A stretch of 64,000 nt of DNA from the NCBI RefSeq assembly GCF_030272615.1, contig NC_081406.1:260699386-260763385 (forward strand), written 5' to 3'. The position numbers and the translations under genes are program-made. The stretch is from Cryptomeria japonica. Lineage: Eukaryota; Streptophyta; Pinopsida; Cupressales; Cupressaceae. Under the pieces are notes generated by a model. The model did no database searches. It worked only from the letters and a program-made list of their open reading frames with translations, and was not told the origin of the DNA. This document shows, in pieces, positions 1 to 13,534 of this stretch. Each line of letters opens with the position of its first letter. Position 1 is the first letter of the stretch.

Positions 1-357
1 GGAGGCAAGTGGGAGATGTAGGAGAATGCAAGTGGATGGAGGATAATTTTAATTAAAATAAATTGCTTTATTTTAACAAAATAGATGCAAGTGGAGGATT
101 TAAATAAATTTAGATTTATTTAAATGCAAATGAGATTTTAATTAAATGTAGATTTAATTAAAATGGGAAAGGGGATAAATTGATATTTTTAATTAAATAT
201 AAATTTAATTAAAAATGGCTAGAGGGGTATTTAATTAAATGGCTTGGATGGAAGAAGGGTATATTAATTAAATCTTAATTTAATTAATTGAAAGAATTAA
301 GAATAATTAAATGAATAAAATTCACTTAATTCATTGTGCAACTTTTAGGTGTCTACA
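1..357. repeat. 3' part of an LTR, same family as solo LTR H
   Basis: This AT-rich stretch has alternating TTAATTAAAT and AATTTAATTAA motifs. It ends in TTTTAGGTGTCTACA at 357, the same terminal sequence as the element at 33478-35105, and the preceding 300 bases match that element's last part with small indels. The 5' part lies outside the window, so solo LTR or full element cannot be decided. The CA terminus at 356-357 gives a clean boundary. Confidence 0.75.
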
Positions 358-2002
358 ATAAGTGTAGTAGCATAAGTCCCTGATAGGGATGGATTTGAAT
401 CTACTACTCGTACATGTTATCAAAGTAATCATGTCCAAAGATTGTTCTATAGATAATAGGAGACTCCTTTTCATCATCCTCAAATTTCCTCCTACCTTCA
501 ACCTCTACAACTAACATGTTCCTTTTATGAACAAATTTAAAATAAAAATAAAAAAATTCCAAGCATAAAATATTCATTTCTTGCTTGTGTTGCTATGACA
601 CCTTGGAAAGCTTTGTAGTTTCCATATTATCTCTAAACTTTTCAAAATGGGAACCACAAGTTATCTTGTCAAAGGTTTTAACTCTAATCAAAACCATTCT
701 TGAAGTATCTAGGATGTTTAAATTCACTATTTTCCTTTTCATTAGGGGTTTTAGTGGGATGTAGAACCATCAAGGGTTCCATGTGTTCCTAGAACTAGTC
801 AGATCTCTAACTTGTACCTACAAGAGCCTTCTAATTGACTAGAAACTCCATGAAAATCGTAAGTGTTAGGTCTTTATCAACAAATCCACAAGGCTTGGAA
901 CTTTTCCATGGACATCTTCTTGATGTTTGTAACCATTGGCAAGTACAATTATTGGGAAAAGCACACGAGTGTCTTCATTGTCATTTGCAATTTTTTTTAG
1001 AAAACTAAAAACAATTTGTCATGATTTAACCAACATTAAGATTTTCATACAAATTCTAAAATAGTCTCAAGATTTTGTAGTATCATAGTTGGTTAAAATC
1101 ATAATCATATATAAATATAATAATATTTTTCAATCATTTTGCAACAAGATGTCATATCATGTATTAGCATACAATACATTTAAATTTTTAATATTTTATT
1201 ATTTTAAAAATATTTTTTGAATGACATGAAGGCTAAATAATTCTTAATATTTTATTATTTTAAAAAGTATTATTTTTTTTTAATAACGTGAAGACTAAAT
1301 AATGGGTGAAACCTTTTAACCATTCAGAATGAGACTAATTCATTTTTAAAATATTTTTTTGTAAAATTTGCATCGTAATTTTTAAAAGTAAAAATATTTA
1401 CTTTCCATATATGAAATAAGCTTTTAATTTTTTAATGTTAATGTGTGTTAAAACGATTTGCATTGGGATAGTTCCTCGTGACAGCAGTTACTAACAATAT
1501 AGAGTTCGGTAAATTGTAATTAGGCACGATTAGAATAACTTTAAGTTTCGGAAGTGAATCTTAGCCGAAGCCATCTAATCCAAACAAGTGATGACAAATA
1601 TTGGACGGCTTGCGTTTTTTAAAATGGAATCCAACCAACTAACAAACTAGATTTGACAGACCCCACTCTGCATTATTGCTGTCCTAGATGCAACGACATT
1701 TTCAATCCTCTATATGCATTGCACTTGGAATGCACTCCAGATTCCCCGGACTGAATCTGCACCTTACACGTCTGCCAATTTGACCTCGCTTTGTAAACCT
1801 ACAAGACAAGAAACAACACCTGGTAGGTTTGTGCCCACTGAATGATTCTTTGAACACGGTTTTACACACAGGCGTTTTTAAGTTTTTAATAAATGTCTCC
1901 TGCGCAGAGTTGATCAGAGACATCTGTTTATTTGCTTAGGGACTCTCTTGTTTGTTAGCCTTTGAATTGTGAGCGCTAGTTGTGTGCAGTTGAATCAATT
2001 CC
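358..2002. other. Upstream region of the TNL remnant; no gene seen
   Basis: About 1.6 kb between the LTR end and the TIR start codon. It is AT-rich, with runs of TTTTAAAA-type sequence between 1080 and 1440. From about 1480 composition becomes more balanced, as expected for a plant promoter and 5' leader, but I cannot identify a convincing TATA box. Short open frames here show no recognisable domain. Confidence 0.4.
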
Positions 2003-2409
2003 ATGGCCACTTATACTCCCTCTTCACCTATCCAGATTGTAAATACTTTTGACGAGATTGTGCCCTCATCTGCTGCTTCCTCCTCCGCCACTCCTCTTCT
2101 CCGTCCTTCTGCTTCTTTCGTGTTTTCATCAACCATTGCGGTGTTGATGTCAAATACACCCTCGCCACCACCATCTCCCATAAACTTACCGCCCTCGGAA
2201 TCTCCGTCTTTCTGGATGCCCATTCCCTTCAATTGGGTGATGTCATTCCAGCACAAATCCAAGAGGCCATTCGCACTGCTACACTTCATACTGCCATTTT
2301 CTCTGTTAACTATGCCGATTCCCCTTGGTGTTTAGCGGAGCTGTCCTCCATGCTTAAGACGGGTAACAGAATTATTCCTGTCTTCTATCATGTCTTTGGC
2401 TTGTTGTAG
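2003..2409 (+). pseudogene. TIR-domain exon of a TNL resistance gene, frameshifted and truncated
   Basis: The ATG at 2003 is in good plant context (ccATGGcc) and opens a Ser/Pro-rich leader as in other TNL proteins. Near 2121-2127 one extra T breaks the frame. Read one base on, the sequence gives TIR-domain motifs: VFINHCGVDVK, LGISVFLD, IPAQIQEAIRTA, then YADSPWCLAEL and a segment ending IIPVFYHV. Intact TIR exons continue past that point. Here the frame stops at 2407-2409 and the rest of the TIR, the whole NB-ARC and the first LRR exons are missing, so an internal deletion is likely. TIR domains of this type are NAD-cleaving or signalling modules of plant immune receptors. This copy cannot make an intact one. 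Confidence 0.85.
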
Positions 2410-2596
2410 ATTTCACAACCTTGGATAAAATTCTTAAGTGAAATGCAATATTAAAATCCGGTGTATATTGTTGAAGTTTCTGTGACACTTCATTTAAGTT
2501 ACGGGTTTTATCTTCCAAAACCAACACGTTTCGTTTGTATACGTCCTGCTGATCCTCACATTACATTTATTTTATGCTCTTCGTTTTCGCATTCAG
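2410..2596 (+). other. Intron or deletion junction between TIR exon and LRR exons
   Basis: This segment ends in a pyrimidine-rich tract and acceptor (cgcattcag, AG at 2595-2596) directly before GGAGGAATG. It is probably what remains of a TNL intron after loss of the NB-ARC exon. No coding similarity is visible. Confidence 0.5.
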
Positions 2597-2602
2597 GGAG
2601 GA

Positions 2603-4647
2603 ATGTCTATTAGAGGGATAGATGCTGCTCGATTTGAATATACTGACGAGCCATTGCGTCAGAGAAACGCCTGCTTTGAGCTCATAGGATCCCTTTCAAA
2701 CAGATGTTTTGGGATCCCTCCACCTTCCTCGCTCGGATTAAAATTTTTTTCTGGCAGAGAAGAACAGTTTATCAAATATTTTGGCACACCATTGGAGGGC
2801 CCTGTCTGCCTTAGTTTGGATGAGTTCAAGGGGAGAAAAATTCAGTCATGGTCACTCAGAAATTTAAGAATTTTGGAGCTCATCAAAGCTCATTGCTTAG
2901 TACAATTATGGGATAATTCAGATGTAAGTATTTTCTATACTGGTTGCTTCGAGGTGAACTTCCAATCTTAAAATTTTTACTAGCGTATTTTCTGGGTAAT
3001 TGACAATTACTCTTTCTGTAGCCTCCTTTGCAGTTAAGAGAACTGTGTATCGACGAGGCCCGTAAATTACAAAGGATTCCAAACTCAATAGGACGTCTAC
3101 AGGGATTGAAATGCATAAATATCTCTTATTGTGAATCACTGGAGGATCTCCCTGAAGAGTTTTGCAATCTCCAATCACTCGAGTGGCTGAAATTATCTCA
3201 TTGTTCAAGGCTGTCTTCACTGCCTAGCCGTTTGGGGGATCTGATAAACCTGCGGTATCTAGATTTGGAGGAGTTCAAGAAGCTGCAGACATTGCCAGAT
3301 TCTTTTAAGCAGCTGAGACACCTTCAACATCTCAATTTACATGGTTGTGAGGAACTCACCTTGAGATCCGACATGCTGGAAAGCATAGGTAACCTGGAGT
3401 ATTTGAACTTTGAGGGATGTTGGAAGGTGGAACAATTGCCAAATCAAATCACAAATCAAGTGTGTTTGAGAGAGCTCAAAGCTACGTACACAAGCATAAG
3501 GGGGCTTCCGAGTGACATTGGCGAACTCAGAAAATTGGAAGTGCTGGAGATAGGAAGTCGGTTCTTGGCCATCTTGCCGTACTCTCTTGGAAATCTGTCT
3601 AGTTTGACTCGACTAGAACTCAGGAATTGTGAAATGTTGAATTGTTTACCGGACTTTTCGGGGCCTCTAAATATGCTCAAGAGGATATCAATAGAGTATA
3701 CGAGTGTGTCAACAATATCAATAAGTGGAGACAGCTGTCCCAGCCTTGAACATATCGTCCTTGACAATAATGATCATCTAGTGGATATCCAAAGCCTGCC
3801 AACGTCAGTGCGGAGTCTAGAGGTATCTGACTGTAAAACGCTGAAAAAGGCAACGGGACTTGGCGGCCTAGCAAATCTTCAATTCCTTTCCATAGTGAGG
3901 TGTCCGGAGTTAAATGAGCTCCCAAGTTTTGCAGAATTACATTCCCTCAAATTTATCTGGATAAGAGATTGCGACGAAATAGTGGAAATCGAAGGGCTAG
4001 AGAATTCGAGAACATTGGAGACATTGGAGGTGCATACATCACGGATGTCCCCAGCTATACAAAGTTTGGAGGGGTTGGAGAAATTGAAGAGATTTGTGAT
4101 GGTAGCAGAGAACAGATCAGCTCTTCGACCCTGCATTCAAACTATAAAGGTAATCAAAGCTGTTTGTTGGTTACATTAAAAAAATAAATTGCGAATGTAT
4201 GTAATTAATTTTATTGAGTGGGATAATTTTGTTTTGTAGAAATGGCCAGGCGAGATGGTGATATGTGGAAGGGCAGTGAGTGGTGCAGAGTCAGCGTTGG
4301 ATTCTCTTTCCTTTCCCACCCTTTCCATTGTTGGTGGTGATATGTGGAAGGTAGAATGTAGGAAGATGCATGCTTCTGATGCGGCCGTCGTTTGTTTCCT
4401 TGTAAATTCAATTACAGATTGTTATTTCCATCTCTATTTTAGTTATTTTAGTGGTTGGACAAGTATGCGATTGAAGGAGGGGAAATGGGTGTTAGTAGGT
4501 GTGTTGAGACAAGGTTGTGAGGATATTGTAAGTGCGACAGCTGAAATATGGGATGAAGAAGGTGAGGTAGAGAGAGGAATATTGTTGGTGGGAGAAGAAG
4601 GGAGAGTGCTAGAGGCATTTAATCGGTTCTGGACATTATTCATCTAA
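2603..4647 (+). CDS. LRR and C-terminal exons of a TNL-type protein, open across three exons
   Basis: Proposed exons are 2597-2923 (ATG at 2603), 3022-4149 and 4240-4647, with donors GAT/GTAAGT and AAG/GTAATC and acceptors tttctgtag and gttttgtag. All junctions are phase 0 and together give about 618 codons with no internal stop. Exon 1 has a pre-LRR segment with CFELIGSLSNRCFG. Exon 2 holds about a dozen leucine-rich repeats of the plant type (NSIGRLQGLKCINISYCESL and onwards). Exon 3 begins KWPGEMVICGRAVSGAES, a post-LRR module I associate with conifer TNL proteins. LRRs of such receptors recognise ligands or hold the receptor inactive. With TIR broken and NB-ARC absent this cannot be a canonical receptor. 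It is either an LRR-only gene or a pseudogene that decayed unevenly. The start at 2603 is only the first in-frame ATG after the acceptor. Confidence 0.7.
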
Positions 4648-4680
4648 TCTGGTTATCCTTAAATTTTCATCGGACTGTGG

Positions 4681-5485
4681 GGGCCTGGCTTAGGTGTGCT
4701 TAGGTGGGCCCAGCTATAACCCTTCCCACCTCCGTTCACCGTTAACGGTGGCCGTTTGGTGGAAGCGCGCAAATTGAAATTTTAAATCTGCTTCTACTTC
4801 CCGCCCATGCGCGCATGACTTAGAATTACAGCACTCCAATAGGATATTGGAGTTTTGTTAGATGGTGCTCTCCCTTTTCGCCTTTCATCCCCCTTATCGT
4901 GCAGCAGGTTCGCTAGTTCGTTGCTCTCATCCATAACATGCCTTTCAATGGAGAAAGAATAACAAACTGTCGAGTGGGTCAGGCATATTCAAGCAGAGAA
5001 GTGTGCTCTGGTAGACATGTATGCAAAATGTGGAAGCCTTGACAAGGGATGCGAATTATTTGGCAGAAATCTTCAAAGAAATGTGTTCTCATGGGCGCCC
5101 TTGACATTGTAGGATATTTACAAAGTGAATTTGTTGAAAAGGCTCTAGAAACTTTCAAAAAGATTTGCAGGCGTAAATCCAGACTCCTCTACCTTTTCGA
5201 TCATCCTTAAGCCTTGCAATAGGCTACGTACGCCCATCACAGGATAAAGCATAGAGCAACTTTGTTAGATGTTAGAGTGCAAATACACAGGTAGGCTTGT
5301 ATGCAAAATGTGGAAGCATACAGAATACACCTGAACTGTTTGACAACATGCCTCAAAGAAATGTTTTCTCATGGAAAGCGTTGATTGCAGGTACTCACAA
5401 AATGGGCTTGTTGAAGAGGATTCAGAAACTTTCATCCAAAAGCAATTGGCAGGTGTTCCATGACTATACAATGGCGGTTTGTTTG
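4681..5485 (+). pseudogene. PPR-gene promoter and 5' coding fragment, left arm of an inverted duplication
   Basis: The fragment starts about 35 bp after the TNL stop codon. Its promoter-like part has a TGGGCC box at 4705-4710 followed by a CTATAACCCTT stretch. Such site II and telo-box-like elements are typical of plant housekeeping and organelle-protein genes. Coding remnants follow: CALVDMYAKCGSLDKG near 5008-5050, then NLQRNVFSW, and a second unit near 5297 with MYAKCGSIQN, PELFDNMPQRNVFSWKALIAG. These are signatures of PLS-type pentatricopeptide-repeat proteins, which bind organelle RNA. Frames are broken repeatedly and the repeat array ends after two units. The whole block recurs inverted at 13535-14395. 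Confidence 0.8.
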
Positions 5486-8400
5486 GGCAGAAGGTTTGTT
5501 CAGTGGTGGAAGTGGATGAGGATTATTGTTTGAGCCAATAGGCCTAATAAGAGCATTCACCAATTCTGTCTTCTCTTCCTTGTTCATTCTTATATTCTTC
5601 CGTACATTAAATCCCAACCAGTTAGGGCTTTAAATTAGCATACATAAACGTAAACAAAATTTATCTTAATGAAGAAATAATTTTATTGGAGTAATAATAG
5701 TTTGATAATTTTAATAGATTATTTAAAAATAAAGCTAAAAAAGATAAAATTTGGAATAAAAAATATGTATTTATTTATTAAAAATATGTATTATTTATTT
5801 ATAATAAAAATAAAAATAAATAAATATGAAAGAATAAAAATAAACAAATTACAAATAGAAGAAGGATAAAATAGATTTTATAAAAAAATAATTCTTTAAT
5901 TAATAAAATTAGAAAAGATAAAATTGAAATAAAAAATGTGTATTTATCATTTTAAAATAAATATTAATTTATTTATAATTTAAATAAGCAAAAAAAATAT
6001 AAAAAGCATGAAAATGTAAAAATATGTAAATTAGAAATAAAAGAGATGAGACAAATTTTCTAAAAATATAATTCTTTAATTAATAAATTTAGAAAAAATA
6101 AAATTTAGAATAAAACGGAATATTTATTTATTTAAAATAAGCATTAATTTATAAATAAGTTAATTTTTTCTTCTTCAACCTAGGAAATCAATGTCATCTA
6201 TCATCTCCAAAAATTCCTTGAAAAACTATAAATGCTTGGTGACTTATTTGACTCTATTGCTTATTATTATCTCATTTTCTTTACTAATTAACAACTTCCT
6301 TACTTCCTCCCTTATTTAATTCCTCTTCTTCCCCATAGCAACCACATCTATAAAATAGCTATAAATAAGGTCAAACTTCTCTATGTTCATTGTTGCCTTA
6401 TATTCTTTTAATTGTTTTATGATCTTAGTTACATTTTTCTCCATAGTTCTAATTCAAGTTATAAACCACTCCATTTTTTTAATATTCATGAATAACATCT
6501 CCATTGAGGATCTACCTATCTCAGTACTTGGGTTTTTTTTATTAGTTGCATCCCTATTGATACACTCTCCTCATGCTTCTTGCACTTCTAGCATTTTCCA
6601 TTATCTTTTTTCTTAGTCCTAGGATTGTTTCAACATTCTATCTTCTTTCCTATCATGATCATTAAATTCTCTTCAAAACCTACCTAGATCTTACTAATAA
6701 ATTCTATTAATCTCTTGTTATCAAAATTTGCATAAATACTTAATTAATTTAATTTATCCATCCTTAACTCATTTCTTTTTAATATAGCAATTTATCTTTA
6801 GGAAGGCATTTGCAAGGAAATAATTGCTTGGATAGGGGTGTTATCAAGTTTAATAACATTAAAATGCAATTTCCCAATTACTTTGTGTGGTTAGTTGCAT
6901 GTAAGACATGTGTCATATAGTGCTTAGTCGAAGAAAGTGACTAGGTGACATATAGGACAATATCACTATCAACATCAAGATTGGCTTAGTTATTAAAGGA
7001 GGATCTTACGATTGGTTTAAATTGATTGGTAGAATCTATAGAAGATAAATTGTATTGAGTAGTTGGGAACTACATTTTAGGAAATTACCACATGCTAACT
7101 TAATTTTAAGAAGAAGAAGAAGAGAGATCAAGGTGAGGAAAAAATTGATACCACTAAATAATATTGACAAAAGGTAAAAGAAAGGGATTAAGGGTCAAGG
7201 ATTTGAGAGCTAGATTCAAATTTTGGTAGAGGAAAATATATAAATCCAAAAGACAATGACTCAAGAGAAATGGATTAGAGATCATTAATCTAGAGTTCCT
7301 AATGCTAGAAGAAAAAAGAGCAAGTGGAATAAGGTGGAAGGATTTCAAGGTTCAGAGATTGGTTTCACCACAACCTTATACCTTTTCAACATGCTAGCAT
7401 AATTAATCCCACAAGTATGGTCTCAACAAGGAGGAAGGGAGATGAGAAGCGAGATAAGAGAAATGAATAGATAAAATACTTTAAAAGCACAATATTTTGA
7501 GACTTAAAGGAAAAGTGATTTCTCAAATTAGGAATTAGGGATGGTGATTACTCAATGCTAAAGCAGAGGAAGCAATTAAAAGAGTAAATGGAGAATAAGT
7601 GAGGTTCATGGATTAGTCTAAAAGCTTAAGAAGTACATGATTATATTGAGACAAAAAATCCAAGGGCCATAGATAAAGATAGAGTAGGAAGTGAAAGCAT
7701 GGGGAAAGACATGATAAAGTACCTAATTCCAAAATTACTATAGCATTATTAAAGTCTTCAAATTATTAAATATAAAAAAGAGCCATAGGATATTGGTTTC
7801 AATTAAGGTTAGAGTAACTCACCTCAAAGAGTTTTGCTAGTACTTGCTTTGATGATTTATAAATGGGGTTTGCATAACTTTAGATCTTAATAATTTTTTC
7901 CTATCAAGGCATATAATTTATTGGTACCTTAAGAGTGGCTCTGAACACCCATCAAGAAGGTTTTGAATAGGGAATGTTTCTAAGATAACCATGCACTTGA
8001 TAATACATTGAGGTACATTTTATATATTTTATATCCTTTTACAAGTACAAGTCTTATCCACAAACCAAATTTCTATTATCACTTTCCTAGTACATAATTC
8101 ATTAAAGTGCTTGGTTGAACATATTTTAAGTATTAGTATTAATTTTAATACAATTCATCAAGTTCTTATTCTTCTATACGGACTTACTAGATAGTTATTA
8201 GTTTCCTTATCAAAATTAATAGAATAACGATGTTATTCTATTCACTTTTGAAGCTCACCATATACTACTCAAAACACATGTATCTAAACCTACTTGAAAA
8301 GATAATATACCGTCCTAATAATGTGGGATTATGTTTCAAAACTAGCTAGGAACATGACGTTCCTTGCATACACACCCCATATTTCCCAAAAGAATGATGA

Positions 8401-11400
8401 ATCTAAAGTTATTTCTATTCAAATTTATTGTCAAATGTTATCTTATATTTAAGAGTTCTAATTTTTCTTGGTTCTTGATGAGTCAATTCTAGATTGTGAG
8501 ATCTAAATTGTATAATTATATTGATATAAGGCATTAGTTATGTGTTATCAAGGTCTGACTTGGGTTCTCATTATCCTCCTCTTGTTTGTGTTTTCTTTTC
8601 TAGTTAATCCCTATGTTACTATCATTAGAATTCTTGATTTGAGTGTTTAATGAGACTTTTTTATGTTATGTTACTATCATTCTATATTGTTGTAAATTTT
8701 AATCATTTACAAGATTCACACTCTATTTGGGCCCCTACTTTAGTATGCCTAGAGAAGTATTAGTTGTTTCCTTATGGATAAGGGATACTCTAGAGAGGTA
8801 AAACATTATGTATCTCAATATCATTTATAAGAGGATAATAAAAGGTGCCATATGAAACATCCACTAGGTCGTTAAGAAAATCCAAACATGCTATGAACAT
8901 ATTTAAAAAGAGAATCAAATAACAACAAGAAATGTGTATGAAATCCTTTAGAAAAGAAGTAAATGTTGGAAACATCCTTGAAACCCTCATTATGCAATAC
9001 ATTAAAATGCAATGAATCAATGTGAAGTGAAATAAGCCACCTTTCAACAAATAATTTTGATAATTGTAGGTAACTAGCTATATATAATTATATGTGAAAG
9101 TGCAAACCAATCAGATTGTGTAAGATCCATGATTAAAAATAAAATCTGAAAAATCCCAAGTAGAATTATGCAAAATGTAAGTAGCGTTGAGCCCACCAAA
9201 ATAAAATGGTGTAAATAGGAATCTTACCTTAGAAATGTAAGCTAAGAACTTAATCAATCACTATTTTCACTTTTTATTGGAGGAAGATATTCAATAAGAT
9301 CCAACCTTAGTCCCAAAGGAGAGTTGGATATTGTATGTGATTTTTCTCCTCTTTTTATATATATGTGATTTGAATTAATGATGAAGCAAGAACTAGGTAG
9401 AATGCTAAGAAATTGACAAGATTTAACATAAACAGAAAGAAAAATATCAAAAAGCAAGCATAAAAGTACATATTTTTAAATGAGATACAAAGATGAACCT
9501 GTCACTACAATCTAAGGCTAAAAATGTTGGCCAAAGGTGCTAGGAACCCTAACCTAAAGGTGTTTTCGTTAGCTAAAACTTCAAATTCTAGATCAAGATG
9601 CCCTATAAATCACTTCCTCTAAAATTCAGCAAAAAAGTGTCAATCGCGTGTGCAAATCAACATACACTAGGGGTTTTCACCTATTCAAAATTTAGAATTT
9701 TAGGTCTCAATTTATTCTTTACAAATTTGAAACCTTTGGCTATTACATCTGTAACTTGCATACAAAAAATAGGGAATAATGGTGTGACTTATAAGAGCTT
9801 TCCTAAGTCAAACCCTGGGTAGAAATTAACCTCCACTATAACAATGATAATTTAAAAAGAGAGCTTACCAGGGTTAGTAGGGTAGAGGCTGAAAAAACCT
9901 CAAGGAAATGTTGAATTGAAATGATATTGTGTTAAGATTGATAATGGTGGTGATGCAATGCTCTTTGATTAAGACCTTCAAAGGTTGATGCAATAACATG
10001 AGATGATTACACATAATGAGGTCAATCATGAAAATAGATTTGCATGTAGGTTGTTGTAGCTTTTTTCTCCATAATGATCTAATCTAAAAACATTTGCTCA
10101 CTAATACTTGCTCAATGATGTGCTAGGATTGTGATAGAAATATTAGGGAGAAAATGAATTAAAGGGGGTGTCTTTATAGATGGATCTCAAGGTAATTCCT
10201 ATTTTAGGATGACTTCCAATGGTCATATTAAAATATCAGGATCAATTAACAAATGGCAATAATCTTTAGTCTAATACGTATAATTTTGGACCCCCTTTTG
10301 AGGTAAAATTACACTAGGCACCCTAGTCCACCTAAAATAGGTGCATAGAAGGATGGATGCATAGTGAACAAGCATCATAGTCCTCTTAGAATAGGAGTAG
10401 AGGATGGATGTAGAATGCACAAGCCTAGGACATAGGTTTTGGTCACCTCATGAGCATATGCCAACAATTTGGTATTGAAAAGACCAAAAATAGGCTTAAA
10501 ATGAGGTATGAGAGATACAATAAAGGAAGGGCCCAAAGAGGAGGGTGAAATTGTAAAGGGTTATAATTTATGACACTACACTATGTATGAGGCCAATTTC
10601 ATCAAATAATTTATGTACACCACTATCCTCATTAGCTATTTCTCAATATTTATCATGTTCTTCATACAAAACTTTATTAGTCATATGATTTCTATCATAA
10701 ATATCTAGAGAATAATTCTCATAGTCTATTACAAATCAATAACCAAGATTTGTAGATCTCAAAGACATGGTCTCAATATGATACATATTTAAAGGTTTAG
10801 ATAGACTTTTGATTTTTATTTTGTATTTAGTTCAAGAGGGTATTATTGTAATGTGATGATAGAGAGCCTCCTATTTAAACTTTGATAAGTGGTGAAATTA
10901 ATGAATATATCATAATACTCATTAATTATACTATAATTTATTGATCATATCGTATATTTCAACACAAAGTTGTAGCTTCCTTATTGTCTTTTAGTTTTAT
11001 AATAAAAAGGAAACAAGATATTCATTGCACCAAGCCTTTCATCCCTCCAAGCAAGAATTGTAGTGATGTTATCTTGTCTTCTATACACATATAAGATAAA
11101 ATTTATAGACAACTTAAGATTGACCAACATTGGTTCCTTTTAAATGGCCTCCTTGATATATTCAAATTCTTATTCAACATGTTTTATCTTTTCAACATGA
11201 ACCTGTAGTAGTATGAACTAGATGCCTATAAAATTTATTATGAATTTTCTCATAGAACTATTCTTTCCCATGGACTGTTACATGTTCCTTTTATGAAAAG
11301 GAAGTGAAATCTTAAGAATAGATTGAACCCTATAAGGACCAATAGTTATAACTTACTAAGAGACAATGTACCTAGACCAACAATTTTTTGTGGGAAACAC

Positions 11401-13534
11401 TAAAAATGGTTTTTTTTGTATTCAAAGAGAATCTAAAAAATTGGCACCTATGAGATATCTCCTTCAAGTGATAAAAAGGGTATTCTTTATTCAAATATAG
11501 TTAAGTCACAATGATAGTTTAAATTGGCAATTTTTTAAATGTTTCCCTTACTGCGTAGAATAAATTCTATTTTTTATATAGGAAAGAGTGATCCATTTTA
11601 TTCTTATCTTCTTTCACTAGTATTTTGTTGATACTTGAAAAGTTATTTAGGATTAAAAACTAATTAGTTCATAGACTACATCCGTAGAGGGTAGAGTAGC
11701 TATTTTAAAGAGGCTCTATTTAGATCTCTAGAATCTTGCTCCATTTGTTTTTCACTAGCATCAAGTTGAAAACCCAACTTGAGTACTAAAGAAGATCTAT
11801 CATCTTTGAAATAACAAAATTGGTAATTTCATGCATAATTGATGTAGTAATATTATAAACTTTTTTAATTCTCAATCATGAATGAGTTAGAATTTTTGAT
11901 AGTGGGCTTCTAAGATTCTCAAATTTAGCTATTTAATTATAAATATGCAAATTAAATAATTCAAATGAGATTATAATACAATGCTCAAAATTGAATCTTT
12001 GCTCAAATATTTAATTTCACTTATTTCAAATGGTTGCACGAGTAATTCTTATATAGTATCATCTAGTTTTATGAATGATATTGAGCAATCACAACATCAT
12101 GTGCAAAGATTGATGGGTTATCAAATGTGTAGTTAGCCAAATGTGTGAAAGAATCTTTGAGAATGAATTTGGTGAAGATGGATCAATGAATCTCACTTTA
12201 TTTCATATGGTAAATTCTTCTAGGTTTATTGTACCTTGTACTTTGTTGACAAAAGATTCAAAAGGTTGACAAATTCTTGAAGAATTCAACTATTTGTTAT
12301 ACTATTATGCCTACCAATAGGTTAGAAATTTATATATTCCTTTCTAGTGATGAAAGTTTCAAAAATAGAACATGATATTGTTTGATCAATGCAGGACATG
12401 TGTTGCTCAACCAAAATGTGAGATCAACAACTGCAATAAAATGTAGTTAGATTTGCAACATTTAATTGACTAATGATCGAAAAGTAAATGAAAATATACA
12501 AAGAAATTTAGAAAATAAGTGAAGGAAGGAATTTTAGGGTGATGCAAGATTGCTTGTATAGCCTAGGATACTCTTCCATAATTCATTATATTAGTTCTAC
12601 CTTTGGATTGAATGCTTTATATTTCCACTTCACTATTTTTTCTTAAGATAAGAGCTTGATTGTGTATTGCATTCTATCCTTATTCTATTCTTTCAATTCC
12701 TGATAATCATAGGCCATGACTTGGCCATTATGGTGCAAATGTTAATTATACGTCATAGGCCATGATTTTATAATTTTTCTTGGGAGTTTTATAATTTTTT
12801 GTGATCTTCCTTGCATGTTGCTATCTTTCTTTTCTCTCTACAAGAATCATATAAGCTTAATATGTCTTCTAGAATTATCATTTCTATTGACAAATTATTT
12901 TCCTTTAATTGTAAGATTTGATCTCCATATATTTCTTAATTTTAAGGCCAATAATTCTATATTAACATTAGATAGTTGAACAAATTAAGTAATCTTTGCA
13001 TATTTTAAAACACCATCTAGTGAGATTCATTGTTTGGCTCTATAAGTCTAATGATTAGCTTGATGGCATCCTTATTTTTTAACCAAATATCTCATTGAGT
13101 AAATTTGTGAGCCAATTAAGGCATTCCTATCTACATTTATACTATGTTTTTGGTGCATAAAAGAAATTTAATAGATTTGACATATGATCCTTATATGCTT
13201 TCATTCAAGAGTTCTTTGCCACATATTATGATTTCCACTTGATTATCAACTTTGAGTCGCCATAAATTTGGAGAATCTTTATACCTAATTTCTCAGCATT
13301 TGACAAGCCATAAATTTTACATTTTTCTCAAAGGAAATTATTACATTTATATCAATTTTGCATGCATTCAACGGAAGTTGTGAAGTTGTAATTGGAATAT
13401 TATAATCATTTCAGGTCATACATTTTTGTGGGCCAAGGCATACCCAGAGATTATGACATGGTCAGATATGTTCTAGTGTGAACCTGACACAAGCTGGGAC
13501 GACCAAATGGCCTCGGAGCCGATCCGGCCATCTC
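5486..13534. other. 8-kb AT-rich spacer between the inverted PPR arms; no supportable gene
   Basis: Open frames here are short and AT-biased with no domain I recognise. 5640-6160 is very AT-rich and simple (many AATAAAA/TTTATTTA runs). 6160-9500 is low-complexity single-copy-like DNA. Around 9540-9840 a less AT-rich patch and around 10900-12200 a patch with faint codon-like structure may be old retrotransposon debris, but no catalytic motif is readable. I find no LTR or terminal inverted repeat of a known class. Confidence 0.5.

Noticed and set aside
9598-9822. Open frame of 74 codons in the PPR-arm spacer
   Set aside because: No domain, no codon structure distinct from the background and no neighbouring exon; expected by chance.
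10900-12200. Possible old gypsy-type polyprotein on the minus strand
   Set aside because: Some conceptual segments looked codon-like, but no RT, integrase or knuckle motif could be read in any frame.
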